Shown piece by piece: positions 25,616 through 33,404 of a DNA stretch of 64,000 bases. The position numbers were made by a program, and so were the translations under genes. Location of the stretch: assembly GCA_963665165.1 (NCBI GenBank), contig OY761989.1:434001-498000 (forward strand), in the 5' to 3' direction. Every line of letters begins with the position of its first letter. Positions within the stretch are counted from its first letter, which is position 1. The notes beneath the pieces are model-generated. The model saw only the letters and a program-made list of their open reading frames with translations. It made no database searches and had not been told where the DNA came from. The DNA is from G963663315 sp963665165 (GTDB taxonomy: Bacteria; Pseudomonadota; Gammaproteobacteria; Arenicellales; Poriferihabitantaceae).

Positions 25616-27180
25616 ACCGGGCTGGCTGGATTGTGACTGCCTGGGCCCTGCTGGCCTCGGTTTCGCCGGCCATGGCCTACGAGCATCATGAGTCGCTGGT
25701 CGACTTCAAGGAGTATTCCGACCGTGTCGTGGTCGAATCGAAAAAGGAGAACAAGCCCTACTTTCTGTTGTTTTCCGCCGAATGGTGCTACTGGTGCCAT
25801 GAGTTTGCGGAAAATGCGCTGGTACGTGCAGATGTCACCGATTTTCTCAATCAACATTTCGTCAATGTATTCATTGACGTCGATATCCACCAGTCCGCCT
25901 ACGTAAAGTACCAGGCAAAGGGAGTGCCCTACACCGTATTCCTGAACCCGGATGGGACTCTCTACTACAAGTATACCGGAACCCTGTACGGGGACGCCTT
26001 TCTGGAGGTGATCCGGGAAGTCGCGGCCGAGGCCGGGGAGGGAAAGTACGCCCTGGGTATGGAATCGAGCCGGATCGAGTACCAGCCTCCCGCCCGCCTT
26101 GACAACCGGATGCTGGCGGATTTGCCGGACTACTTTGCTGAAAATGTGCTGGACAATTTCGACCCCGAGGAATTCGGTCTCGGCATGGGAAAGAAAGGGA
26201 TACAGCCGCGCACCTTTTTATATCTGCTGGAACAAACCGGCGCCGACGCAAGGGGACAGGCGGTTGAATGGATCAGCAAGACCCTGGAGCAGGCCATCAA
26301 TCATATCTATGATCCGGTCGAGGGCGGATTCTTTCGCTATGCCGAGACCCGGGACTGGAAAATACCGCATTATGAAAAATTTTCCGACCTGAACGCGGCT
26401 ACTGTCCTGTTGCTGTACCGGCTTGACCGGGAACAGCGTTCCGGGGCGCTTGGACAAGCCGCGAAAACCACACTGGACTACCTGACCTCGACTTTGTATG
26501 ACGATGAGACCGGCGTATTCCTGAGTTTCCAGGTTGCCGATACCGGTTATTACCTGCTGTCGGAAAAATACCGGAAAGAAGCGACCCCGCCCAAGGTGAT
26601 GGACAAGGTTTTCACCGGCCGGCTGGCCGCGACGCTGTACCAGATGATCCGGATTGACGAATTGGTCGATGACGATTCACTCACACGGAAAACCAGGAAG
26701 TCGGTGGATTTTCTCGCAGAAATGATCATGAGCGATGAAGGCATGAACCGCTACTTCATGCTGGACAACAAGCAGTGGTTCTCACAGGCGGACTTGTCTG
26801 ATTATGCCCATGCCGCGGTCCTGTTTGCCGATGCGGCCGTGCATTACCAGGATGCGCGCTACCGCGCTGTCGCCGACAAGGTCATACGCTCCGCGATTCG
26901 TGAATTTCATGACCCGGAAAAAGGGATATTCATGGACCCTGGCGTTGACAACTCGAGTGTCGAGTACCTGATGGAGATGAACGGGTTGATTGCCACGGCC
27001 ATGGTTCAATCAGGGAGTCATGGCCCGGCGAACCGGGAAATCCTGGAATCCCTGATGACTTACTTTTCGCAGGTATCCGTGGTGCTCGAAGAGCGGTTCT
27101 GGGACGCGGTCGATTGGGATTTCGCGGAAGCCTACGTGCCGTACCTGCGTGCAGTGGAAACCGTATACGATCAACTATGA
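25612..27180 (+). CDS. Periplasmic thioredoxin-domain protein with YyaL/DUF255-like C-terminal six-hairpin domain
   Basis: A 522-aa protein. The signal peptide ends at PAMAYE (residue 22). A thioredoxin domain (about 28-145) has the redox motif CYWC (Cys59, Cys62) in FSAEWCYWCHEFAEN and the cis-Pro in KGVPYTVFLNPDG. From about 180 the chain is alpha-helical with repeated Trp/Gly turns (GGFFRYAETRDWKIPHYEKF), like the (alpha/alpha)6 part of YyaL/spermatogenesis-associated 20 proteins. A SoxW-like role, reducing SoxY or cysteine thiols in the periplasm, is likely. ATGA overlap with the SCO gene. Last gene of the operon; convergent with tusA. Confidence 0.8.
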   Translation: MNRAGWIVTAWALLASVSPAMAYEHHESLVDFKEYSDRVVVESKKENKPYFLLFSAEWCYWCHEFAENALVRADVTDFLNQHFVNVFIDVDIHQSAYVKYQAKGVPYTVFLNPDGTLYYKYTGTLYGDAFLEVIREVAAEAGEGKYALGMESSRIEYQPPARLDNRMLADLPDYFAENVLDNFDPEEFGLGMGKKGIQPRTFLYLLEQTGADARGQAVEWISKTLEQAINHIYDPVEGGFFRYAETRDWKIPHYEKFSDLNAATVLLLYRLDREQRSGALGQAAKTTLDYLTSTLYDDETGVFLSFQVADTGYYLLSEKYRKEATPPKVMDKVFTGRLAATLYQMIRIDELVDDDSLTRKTRKSVDFLAEMIMSDEGMNRYFMLDNKQWFSQADLSDYAHAAVLFADAAVHYQDARYRAVADKVIRSAIREFHDPEKGIFMDPGVDNSSVEYLMEMNGLIATAMVQSGSHGPANREILESLMTYFSQVSVVLEERFWDAVDWDFAEAYVPYLRAVETVYDQL

Positions 27181-27239
27181 TCCGCGCGGACGGGCCTGTC
27201 TTTGAGCCTGCCCCTGCAAATGGCTCGCAGCGAAAACCG

Positions 27240-27470
27240 TTACCCCTTTTTCAGCCTGAAATGAAACTCCTGCTCATGGGTTGAGGAATCCAGCAGTTCA
27301 TTCCCGGTCTGGTTCGCGAAAGCCTCAAAATCCTTGACCGAGCCGGGGTCGGTCGCCACAATTCTGAGAATCTGTCCGGACTCAAGCCGGTTCAGCGCTT
27401 TCTTCGCCCTCAATATAGGCAGGGGGCAGTTGAGTCCGCGAGCGTCAAGCTCTTGATCAAAATCAGTCAT
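27240..27470 (-). CDS. tusA: TusA family sulfurtransferase
   Basis: A 76-aa protein with the catalytic Cys in LDARGLNCPLPILRAKKAL. TusA carries sulfane sulfur as a persulfide in the cytoplasm and hands it to DsrEFH/TusBCD partners. CAGGAT precedes ATG 27470; a longer frame upstream overlaps dsrH. Last gene of the dsrEFH-tusA operon, 31 bp after dsrH. In sulfur oxidisers this combination works in the oxidative direction; in other bacteria TusA/TusBCD serve tRNA thiolation. The neighbouring Sox-like genes favour the first. Confidence 0.92.
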   Translation of the reverse strand: MTDFDQELDARGLNCPLPILRAKKALNRLESGQILRIVATDPGSVKDFEAFANQTGNELLDSSTHEQEFHFRLKKG

Positions 27471-27501
27471 ATCCTGAAATCTCCTGTCTGGTTTCGGTTC
27501 A

Positions 27502-27804
27502 TCACAACCAGGACTGTACCGAGTCGTTCGTGGCTGCAAGCTCGACAAACCGGTCATAGTCTACCGCTTCCACCCCTTCGATCAGTTTGTCTCGGTCCAG
27601 GCCCCTTGCCATCAGGTCCGGTTCAAGCGCGTATACATTATGTTGCCTTGCGGCTTCAATCATGCCGGCGGCGAATTCAGTATCTGGCAGCGCCGCGTAC
27701 ACGGCATCCTGGATCAATAGTATATCACTTCCGGGCCGCGCCAGCCGCAAACAGGTTCTGAGGCTGTTTTTCTCGAAGGGGGATTTATTGACGGTATGCA
27801 ACAT
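27502..27804 (-). CDS. dsrH: DsrH/TusB sulfur relay subunit
   Basis: A 100-aa protein (start MLHTVNKSPFEKNSL) of the TusB/DsrH family. Cys18 sits where DsrH of purple sulfur bacteria has its conserved Cys20, consistent with an oxidation-type DsrEFH. Forms a heterohexamer with DsrE and DsrF. ATG 27804 is chosen by homology; an ATG two codons earlier (27810) is possible. Overlaps nothing; 8 bp after the dsrF stop. Confidence 0.88.
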   Translation of the reverse strand: MLHTVNKSPFEKNSLRTCLRLARPGSDILLIQDAVYAALPDTEFAAGMIEAARQHNVYALEPDLMARGLDRDKLIEGVEAVDYDRFVELAATNDSVQSWL

Positions 27805-27812
27805 CGACATTT

Positions 27813-28220
27813 CTAGTAATTGAAAACGACATCCTGCCCGGCAATGATTTTCGACAGCTCATCGCTGTTGACGATCCGGATCGAGGGTTTCTCGATATAG
27901 TCATCGTCCTCATCCTCCCAGGTCAACGGCATCAGGTCATCCACGTTCAATCCCCGCGCTTCCAGCGATTCCTTTTCGACATACAATCGGGTAATGTCAT
28001 AATCCCCCAACGCCCGCCAGGCCGGTGAAAAGTTTTTCATGTCTGTCGCCGAGGTGTCCTGTCCGCTCTTTATCTGAAACACGCCATCGTCGATGAACGC
28101 CATGGACACGTCCTGGTCGAAGGCAGCCCCGATCAGCGCCACTTCCAGACCCTCCTGTGCATAGATAGAGCCGTGCGGCGCCGTCCGGTTGATATACATG
28201 AATTTCCTGATGGCGCCCAT
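27813..28220 (-). CDS. dsrF: DsrF/TusC sulfur relay subunit
   Basis: A 135-aa protein with the family start RKFMYINRTAPHGSIYAQEGLEVALIGAAFDQDVSMAFIDDGVF. DsrF/TusC has no catalytic cysteine of its own and is structural in the hexamer; none is seen here. GGTGA lies 5 bp before ATG 28220, preferred over a GTG at 28229. It follows dsrE with the stop codon just upstream. It carries an acidic insert (WEDEDDDYIEK) near residue 110. Confidence 0.88.
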   Translation of the reverse strand: MGAIRKFMYINRTAPHGSIYAQEGLEVALIGAAFDQDVSMAFIDDGVFQIKSGQDTSATDMKNFSPAWRALGDYDITRLYVEKESLEARGLNVDDLMPLTWEDEDDDYIEKPSIRIVNSDELSKIIAGQDVVFNY

Positions 28221-28221
28221 A

Positions 28222-28614
28222 TCAGTCACCGAACGTTATCAGGCGGTCCGCCTGGATGGCAGCCTCGATCAATTGCCCCAGACCGGATATACGGAACCCG
28301 TCTGCGATATTTTCCGCGTCCTTGCCGTTTCTCTTCGCTTCATCCGCATCGACGATACCCCTTCTTTGCGCCGCGGCCACACAAACAACCAGGTCGAGGC
28401 CAGCCTCATCCCCCAGCCGGGACCAGCGCTCGACGATATTGCGGTCATCCTGCGGCGGTGTAGTCAGGCGTGTACCGTTGTTGACTCCGTCATGGTAGAA
28501 GAACACCCGGATGATCTCATGCCCGGCGGCCAGCGCCGCTTTCGTAAAGAGATAAGCCGTATCCGACGCCTGATGCTGGTAAGGGCCTTCGTTGATTACA
28601 ATTGCGAATTTCAC
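28222..28614 (-). CDS. dsrE: DsrE/TusD sulfur relay subunit
   Basis: A 130-aa protein starting from a GTG (MKFAIVINEGPYQHQASDTAYLFTKAALAAGHEI). The reactive Cys is in LDLVVCVAAAQRRGI, matching DsrE Cys78. First gene of the operon. A TTG at 28656 would extend it by 14 residues, but the GTG start gives the usual length and the canonical first strand. Takes part in persulfide transfer with TusA. Confidence 0.88.
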   Translation of the reverse strand: MKFAIVINEGPYQHQASDTAYLFTKAALAAGHEIIRVFFYHDGVNNGTRLTTPPQDDRNIVERWSRLGDEAGLDLVVCVAAAQRRGIVDADEAKRNGKDAENIADGFRISGLGQLIEAAIQADRLITFGD

Positions 28615-28771
28615 ACTGCTGCTTATTGTCGGGGGTATGACCGTGGGACTGTCCAATCCTGAAATCAGGACCTACCCGCGATTATATGGCCGGTTCAGGT
28701 TCATGGCAACATTCCGGGTCTTGAAGCGGCGCTACAGTAAAATTGTGCTATAGTCAGATGACGAACAAGGC

Positions 28772-29305
28772 ATGGTGGTTTCGCCCATGGAGCGACAATT
28801 GACGACAGGGCGGCGCACTCGCGCCGTCAAGAGCCTGCCGGTTGTCGGTTGGCGCGAATGGCTCGCCATCCCCACGCTGCAAGTCGGTCGCATAAAGGCT
28901 AAAATCGACAGTGGCGCGCGCACCTCGTCTCTGCACGCCGCCGATATTCAGGCCGTTACCGACCGGGGCGCTCCGTATATTTCGTTTATCGTTCATCCCG
29001 AGCAGTACAGCCGCCAGCCGGCGATTGCCTGTACTGCGGCGGTATTGGATGAGCGTATGGTGACCAGTTCGAGCGGTCATCGTGAGCTTCGTTACATCAT
29101 CCAGGTGGAGGTCTCTCTCGGCGGCGCCACCTGGCCGATCGAACTATCCCTGACTGATCGGGACTCCATGGGGTTCCGTATGCTTCTGGGACGGGAAGCG
29201 CTGCGGCGGCGAGTCCTGATCGACACCAACCGCTCTTTCATCGCCGGACGCAGCCATGCGGATTTTTCAACGGCTCCAACCCATAAAACCAGGACAAAAA
29301 CATGA
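28772..29305 (+). CDS. rimB: RimK-associated aspartyl-type protease/zinc protease family (RimB-like)
   Basis: A 177-aa retropepsin-like protein (PF05618 type). The family motif KIDSGARTSSLHA is at about 44-56 with the catalytic-type Asp, followed by a late segment MLLGREALRRRVLID. In other bacteria this protease trims the glutamate tail that RimK adds to ribosomal protein S6. It ends in an ATGA overlap with rimK, so they are translationally coupled. ATG 28772 is used; a Met five codons further in is possible. Confidence 0.87.
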   Translation: MVVSPMERQLTTGRRTRAVKSLPVVGWREWLAIPTLQVGRIKAKIDSGARTSSLHAADIQAVTDRGAPYISFIVHPEQYSRQPAIACTAAVLDERMVTSSSGHRELRYIIQVEVSLGGATWPIELSLTDRDSMGFRMLLGREALRRRVLIDTNRSFIAGRSHADFSTAPTHKTRTKT

Positions 29306-30240
29306 AAATTGGCCTCTTGTGCCGTAATGCGACGCTTTACTCCCACAAGCGACTGGTTGAGGCGGCGCAGGCGCGCGGTCATGATATCGATGTGATTGAC
29401 CATCTGCGCTGCTACATCGACATCGCGTCCAACGACCCGGAGGTCCACTACCAGGGCGAATCCCTCAAGGGCTATGACGCGATCATCCCGCGCATCGGGG
29501 CCTCCGTGACTTTTTTCGGTACCGCGGTGCTGCGCCAGTTCGAAATGATGGGCGTCTATCCGGTGAATGAATCGGTCGGCATTTCCCGTTCCCGGGACAA
29601 ACTGCGCAGTATGCAATTGTTGTCGCGCCAGGGCGTCGGCCTGCCGGTCACGGTCTTCGCCCACCGTACATCCGATGCCCGGGAACTGTTGAAAATCGCC
29701 GGCGGCGCGCCGGTGGTCATCAAGCTGCTGGAAGGAACCCAGGGTATCGGCGTCGTCCTCGGCGAGACCACCAAAGCGGCGGAAAGCATCATCCAGGCTT
29801 TCGGCGGGGTGAGGACGAATTTTCTGGTTCAGACATTCGTAAAGGAAGCCGGCGGCGAAGACATTCGCTGCCTGGTGATCGGAGAGAAAGTCGTGGCGGC
29901 GATGATCCGGCGCGGCGAGAAAGGCGAATTCAGGTCCAACCTCCACCGCGGCGGCGCGGCCGAACCGATCAAGATCACACAGCAGGAACGCAGGACGGCC
30001 GTGAAGGCGGCCAACGCGGTCGGGTTGAACGTCTGCGGCGTTGACTTGCTGCGCTCCAATGACGGGCCGGTGGTCATGGAAGTCAATTCCTCCCCCGGCC
30101 TCAAGGGCATCGAAACGGCCACCGGGATTGACGTCGCGGGAAAGATCATCGAATTCATCGAAAAGAACGCCAGACCCGGCCGCACCCAGACCAAGGGCGC
30201 CATCAGCCGCAAGAAACCATCCCGCCCGCCCGCCGCCTGA
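29302..30240 (+). CDS. rimK: RimK-type glutamate ligase (ATP-grasp)
   Basis: A 312-aa ATP-grasp enzyme that adds glutamates to the C-terminus of ribosomal protein S6 or a related target. Conserved blocks: KIGLLCRNATLYSH, SRDKLRSMQLL, VVIKLLEGTQGIGV, VVMEVNSSPGLKGIE (Mg-binding). It has a basic C-terminal extension after residue 285 (RPGRTQTKGAISRKKPSRPP) beyond the usual end. Coupled to rimB by ATGA. Convergent with the minus-strand SPFH operon, 100 bp away. Confidence 0.9.
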   Translation: MKIGLLCRNATLYSHKRLVEAAQARGHDIDVIDHLRCYIDIASNDPEVHYQGESLKGYDAIIPRIGASVTFFGTAVLRQFEMMGVYPVNESVGISRSRDKLRSMQLLSRQGVGLPVTVFAHRTSDARELLKIAGGAPVVIKLLEGTQGIGVVLGETTKAAESIIQAFGGVRTNFLVQTFVKEAGGEDIRCLVIGEKVVAAMIRRGEKGEFRSNLHRGGAAEPIKITQQERRTAVKAANAVGLNVCGVDLLRSNDGPVVMEVNSSPGLKGIETATGIDVAGKIIEFIEKNARPGRTQTKGAISRKKPSRPPAA

Positions 30241-30341
30241 GCGGGCTGACCAAGCCGTTGCGGCGGGTGTTCGCCAAAGGACATGCGTTCCTGGTGTTTC
30301 TGGTGGGTATCGGCCTGGCGGCTGTCAGACCCGACAAGGAT

Positions 30342-30833
30342 TCAGAAGAACATGATCAGCAGGATAATACTGGTCAAGCCGCCCAACAGGAATCCCACGG
30401 CGCTGATCATGCCCAAAGCCGTGGCCGTGTTGGCCAGAGGGAAGGTCTGGTTTTCCAGGATGAACATGGCATCCGTGCGGCTGATCTCGCCGTCGACAAA
30501 TCGTTTCAATCCTTTTTCCGCGCCATGCGCCTCCTTTACCGAGACCAGCGACACCAGAATCATCGTCCCGGCCGAGGACAGCGTCCCGAAGGCAAACAAC
30601 AGCAGCGTCATCAGGCTGACCCAGTGGTAGACCGGGTCTTCGCTACCCGAAGCCGTTGCGCTCATGAAACCGATTATCAATGCCGTACCGCCCGCGTTGC
30701 CGAACAACAACAGCCGTACCGATTCGTTAATCAGCCTGAACATGGTGCTGCGCCGCATCGCGACCACCTTGTAGAGTTCACGTAACCACTCTTCGCCGAT
30801 CTCTTCGCCGGAAAATTCATCCATCTTTTTCAA
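30342..30833 (-). CDS. Four-helix membrane protein, last gene of the permease-SPFH operon
   Basis: A 163-aa protein of no recognised family. The N-terminus is soluble and acidic (MKKMDEFSGEEIGEEWLRELYKV). Four hydrophobic segments follow: near 40-60 (LLLFGNAGGTALIIGFMSA), 67-97, then a charged loop (EAHGAEKGLKRFVDGEISRTDAM), and 130-163 as the final pair. It starts 14 bp after the stop of the binding-protein gene, so it belongs to the operon. It might be an anchor or partner for the SPFH complex; unproven. Confidence 0.6.
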   Translation of the reverse strand: MKKMDEFSGEEIGEEWLRELYKVVAMRRSTMFRLINESVRLLLFGNAGGTALIIGFMSATASGSEDPVYHWVSLMTLLLFAFGTLSSAGTMILVSLVSVKEAHGAEKGLKRFVDGEISRTDAMFILENQTFPLANTATALGMISAVGFLLGGLTSIILLIMFF

Positions 30834-30847
30834 GAGTCTTCTCCAAA

Positions 30848-32029
30848 TCAGGAATCAGGGCCGCCCAGTGTGACCAGCCTGATGAAGCTGGAACCTGTAT
30901 TCGTGCCGGGTTCGAACTTGAGTATCCAATCATCTATTGCCACGGGTTCGGGTGACAATGCTTCCATCATAAAGCGCTCCCTTGTCAATTCATTTCCCAT
31001 ACGTTCCAGGACATGGATGACAAAACGCCCCAGTATGTACCCCTCCAGGGTTACTTCATTGATCAGGGTTTCTACCGACCCCGCCCCTGGCTCATGATTC
31101 GCCCTGAGGGCTTTTTGAAATCGTTGCACGACTTCCCGGTCGGTCTCTTCCGCGTCAGGCACCACCTGGGTCAGCAGGACCGTTTCGTCCAGATGCGCAA
31201 TATCTTCCTGCAGTTCCCGCAAAGATATGAAAGACAGGTTTGCCACAGTGTAGTGATGATAGCCCGTCGAGTGCATCAGGTTGAGAATTTCCGAGTTTGT
31301 AGGATGGGGCCCTATGACCAGAACGGCGTCCAGGTCCGCTTTGGAAATTGCAAAGAGGCTGGCATGGACTGCATGGGTATTTCTTGAATAGGAGGTTTGC
31401 GCCAGTATGTGCAGTCCATGTTGTTCAAGGGCCGCCCTGTAGTTATTCATAACCGACCGGCCAAAGGCATCGTCCTGATAGATGGCGCCGAAACGGCCTT
31501 TGCCCAGATTTTTGACCATGTGATCAACCAGCAGTATGACTTCGTCCCGATATCCTGCCCTCAAATTGATGACGTTCGGGAGTCGCGCGGCATCGCGCAG
31601 AAAATCAGCGCCGGTGAAGGGGCCGACAAAAGGGATATCGGCCGTCCGCAGCACCGGCGCTATCCGCTTGGCGGTTGGTGTTCCGACACCGCCGATGACG
31701 GCGAGCACGTCGTTTTCAGCAGCGAATTCTTGTGCGTTTGCAGCTGCCTGTTCGGGTTCATACGCATCGTCCCTGGAAGTCAATTGTAATATCCTGCCGT
31801 TAATTCCGCCAAGATCATTGACCTCCCTGAAGGCGGCCAATATACCGGTTTTGTAGAACAGGCCCAGATTCCTGTTCGGTCCTGAAAAACAGGCGCTTTG
31901 CCCGAACGTGATCGTATCGGCGGTGACCCCCATCGCCGCCATTGAAGACGAAGGCGGGGCCGCCAGAAGAATGATGAACAGGCAACAGGCGAGCGCTGCC
32001 TTCCCGACGGGACTATTGCTTCTGTTCAT
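30848..32029 (-). CDS. LivK-type periplasmic binding protein (PBP1 family)
   Basis: A 393-aa exported protein. The signal peptide ends near SSMAAMG (residue 32). The ABC-type branched-chain amino-acid receptor fold is shown by ITFGQSACFSGPNRNLGLFYKTGILAAFREVNDLGGINGR and later VAIYQDDAFGRSVMNNY. There is no LivHMGF transporter in the window. Instead it overlaps the HflK-like gene by 17 bp and precedes a membrane protein, so it may be a sensor or ligand subunit for the SPFH membrane complex. GGAG lies 7 bp before ATG 32029. Ligand unknown. Confidence 0.83.
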   Translation of the reverse strand: MNRSNSPVGKAALACCLFIILLAAPPSSSMAAMGVTADTITFGQSACFSGPNRNLGLFYKTGILAAFREVNDLGGINGRILQLTSRDDAYEPEQAAANAQEFAAENDVLAVIGGVGTPTAKRIAPVLRTADIPFVGPFTGADFLRDAARLPNVINLRAGYRDEVILLVDHMVKNLGKGRFGAIYQDDAFGRSVMNNYRAALEQHGLHILAQTSYSRNTHAVHASLFAISKADLDAVLVIGPHPTNSEILNLMHSTGYHHYTVANLSFISLRELQEDIAHLDETVLLTQVVPDAEETDREVVQRFQKALRANHEPGAGSVETLINEVTLEGYILGRFVIHVLERMGNELTRERFMMEALSPEPVAIDDWILKFEPGTNTGSSFIRLVTLGGPDS

Positions 32030-33395
32030 ATTGCTCTCCGTTCGTATCGGATATTCCCGTCCCGGATTTTTCCATGTTAGCGGATTCCTCTTTTTTACCG
32101 GACTCGCCACTTCCATGGGTTCCAGCAGTCGATACGTCCATGCGCTGCCCGGTTGTCTGCTGTGCGCTGCTGCGCGACACATCATCATGGGAAAATATGG
32201 ACGGGGTATCGAATATCAGCGATCTCGGTTTTGTGGTCGGGCGGTCCCCGGGGAGGTTCATGTGATCCCGTTCCGTATCGGGATCATGAAATTGGCCTTC
32301 CAGCGGGATTTTGTCTTCATCCGTGCTTTCAATAGCATGTACATCCGGCGGGATTGTGGACAGTAGAGGTCTGTCCAGAAGCTCATACTCGGGGCCATGC
32401 CCGGCTTTGGCCGACACGACCGGTACATGTACGGCAGGGGGTCCAGCGAGACTGTCAACCAGGTTGATTTCGATATTCGCCTCATTGCCCGGGTTGACAG
32501 CCGACAGGCTCGCTTCGGAAAAGATTGTACGCATACGCTGCCAATAGCGTGTAATGGCCACTTGCGCTGGATCTCTCCGGTATTCCGTGAGCAGGGCGGA
32601 CCAGGCGCTGGCGCTGGCTTGCGCCTGCGTCTTGCGTTCCTTCGCCTTCGCCCTGGCGTCCAGTATCAATGCGTCCGCCTGCCCCTTGGTACGGGCAATC
32701 AGCCGTTCCTTTCTGAGGTTGGCGCTACTGATCGCCTGCATACGTTCCGAGATCGCGTCGTTGACATCCCGAAACGCGGCGACCGTTTCTTCGATCGGAC
32801 GTATGTCGGCGATGTTGAGGGCAATGAGTTCAATACCGACATCGAGAGATTCCAGTCGACGGGTGACCTGGTCAAACAGGCGCTTCTGGATTACGTTACG
32901 ATTCGAAGTCATAACCAGATCAATGAAGTGCTTGCCCACGTTGTTGACCAGTTCCTCCCGCGCCAGCATGATCATCAATTTTTCCGGCTCGGAGGCCGCG
33001 AACAGAAAGTTCCTCAGGTTATCAATCCGGTACTGAAGGTTGATGTCCACCTCCAGCAGATTGGTGTCTCCCGACAGCAAGGTCACGTGGGTCGTTTTGG
33101 CCTCGTCACCGATCAGGGAACTGATAATCCGCTTGACTTTCCGAATGTGGACTTTTTCGATAAAGGGCAATTTGTAGTGCACACCGGGTTCGACTACGGC
33201 CTCAACCACCTTTCCGAACCGGAGACGGACCCCCTGTTCCTCCTTCTTTATGATATAGAAGCCGCTGGCCAACACTGCGGCAATGACCAGGACCGCGATT
33301 ACGGAAAGGAGCCGGGTCTTGTCGTACCGCCAGAAGGCATCGAACACCGCGTATATGATACGGGTGCTGGGTGGTAAAGACCGGTCGTCATTCAT
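32013..33395 (-). CDS. HflK-like SPFH/band 7 membrane protein
   Basis: A 460-aa protein with one helix (about 29-50, LSVIAVLVIAAVLASGFYII) and an SPFH domain from about 53 to 265 (EEQGVRLRFGKVVEAVVEPGVHYKLPFIEKV; VGIELIALNIADIRPIEETVAAFRDVNDAISERMQ), then a helical segment to about 310. After that about 150 residues are hydrophilic, rich in Asp/Ser/Thr/Gly and probably disordered; E. coli HflK has no such tail. Forms ring or cage assemblies with HflC-like partners in the family. Third gene of the operon; starts 9 bp after the HflC-like stop. Confidence 0.85.
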   Translation of the reverse strand: MNDDRSLPPSTRIIYAVFDAFWRYDKTRLLSVIAVLVIAAVLASGFYIIKKEEQGVRLRFGKVVEAVVEPGVHYKLPFIEKVHIRKVKRIISSLIGDEAKTTHVTLLSGDTNLLEVDINLQYRIDNLRNFLFAASEPEKLMIMLAREELVNNVGKHFIDLVMTSNRNVIQKRLFDQVTRRLESLDVGIELIALNIADIRPIEETVAAFRDVNDAISERMQAISSANLRKERLIARTKGQADALILDARAKAKERKTQAQASASAWSALLTEYRRDPAQVAITRYWQRMRTIFSEASLSAVNPGNEANIEINLVDSLAGPPAVHVPVVSAKAGHGPEYELLDRPLLSTIPPDVHAIESTDEDKIPLEGQFHDPDTERDHMNLPGDRPTTKPRSLIFDTPSIFSHDDVSRSSAQQTTGQRMDVSTAGTHGSGESGKKEESANMEKSGTGISDTNGEQYEQKQ

Positions 33396-33404
33396 TGGCC
33401 CGGA

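Noticed and set aside
27181..27239. Possible intrinsic terminator between the converging sulfur operons
   Set aside because: GC-rich inverted segments exist but no stable stem with a U-run on either strand could be drawn.
32397..33377. 326-aa plus-strand ORF opposite the HflK-like gene
   Set aside because: Antisense to a coding frame with a clear SPFH domain; no conserved motif.
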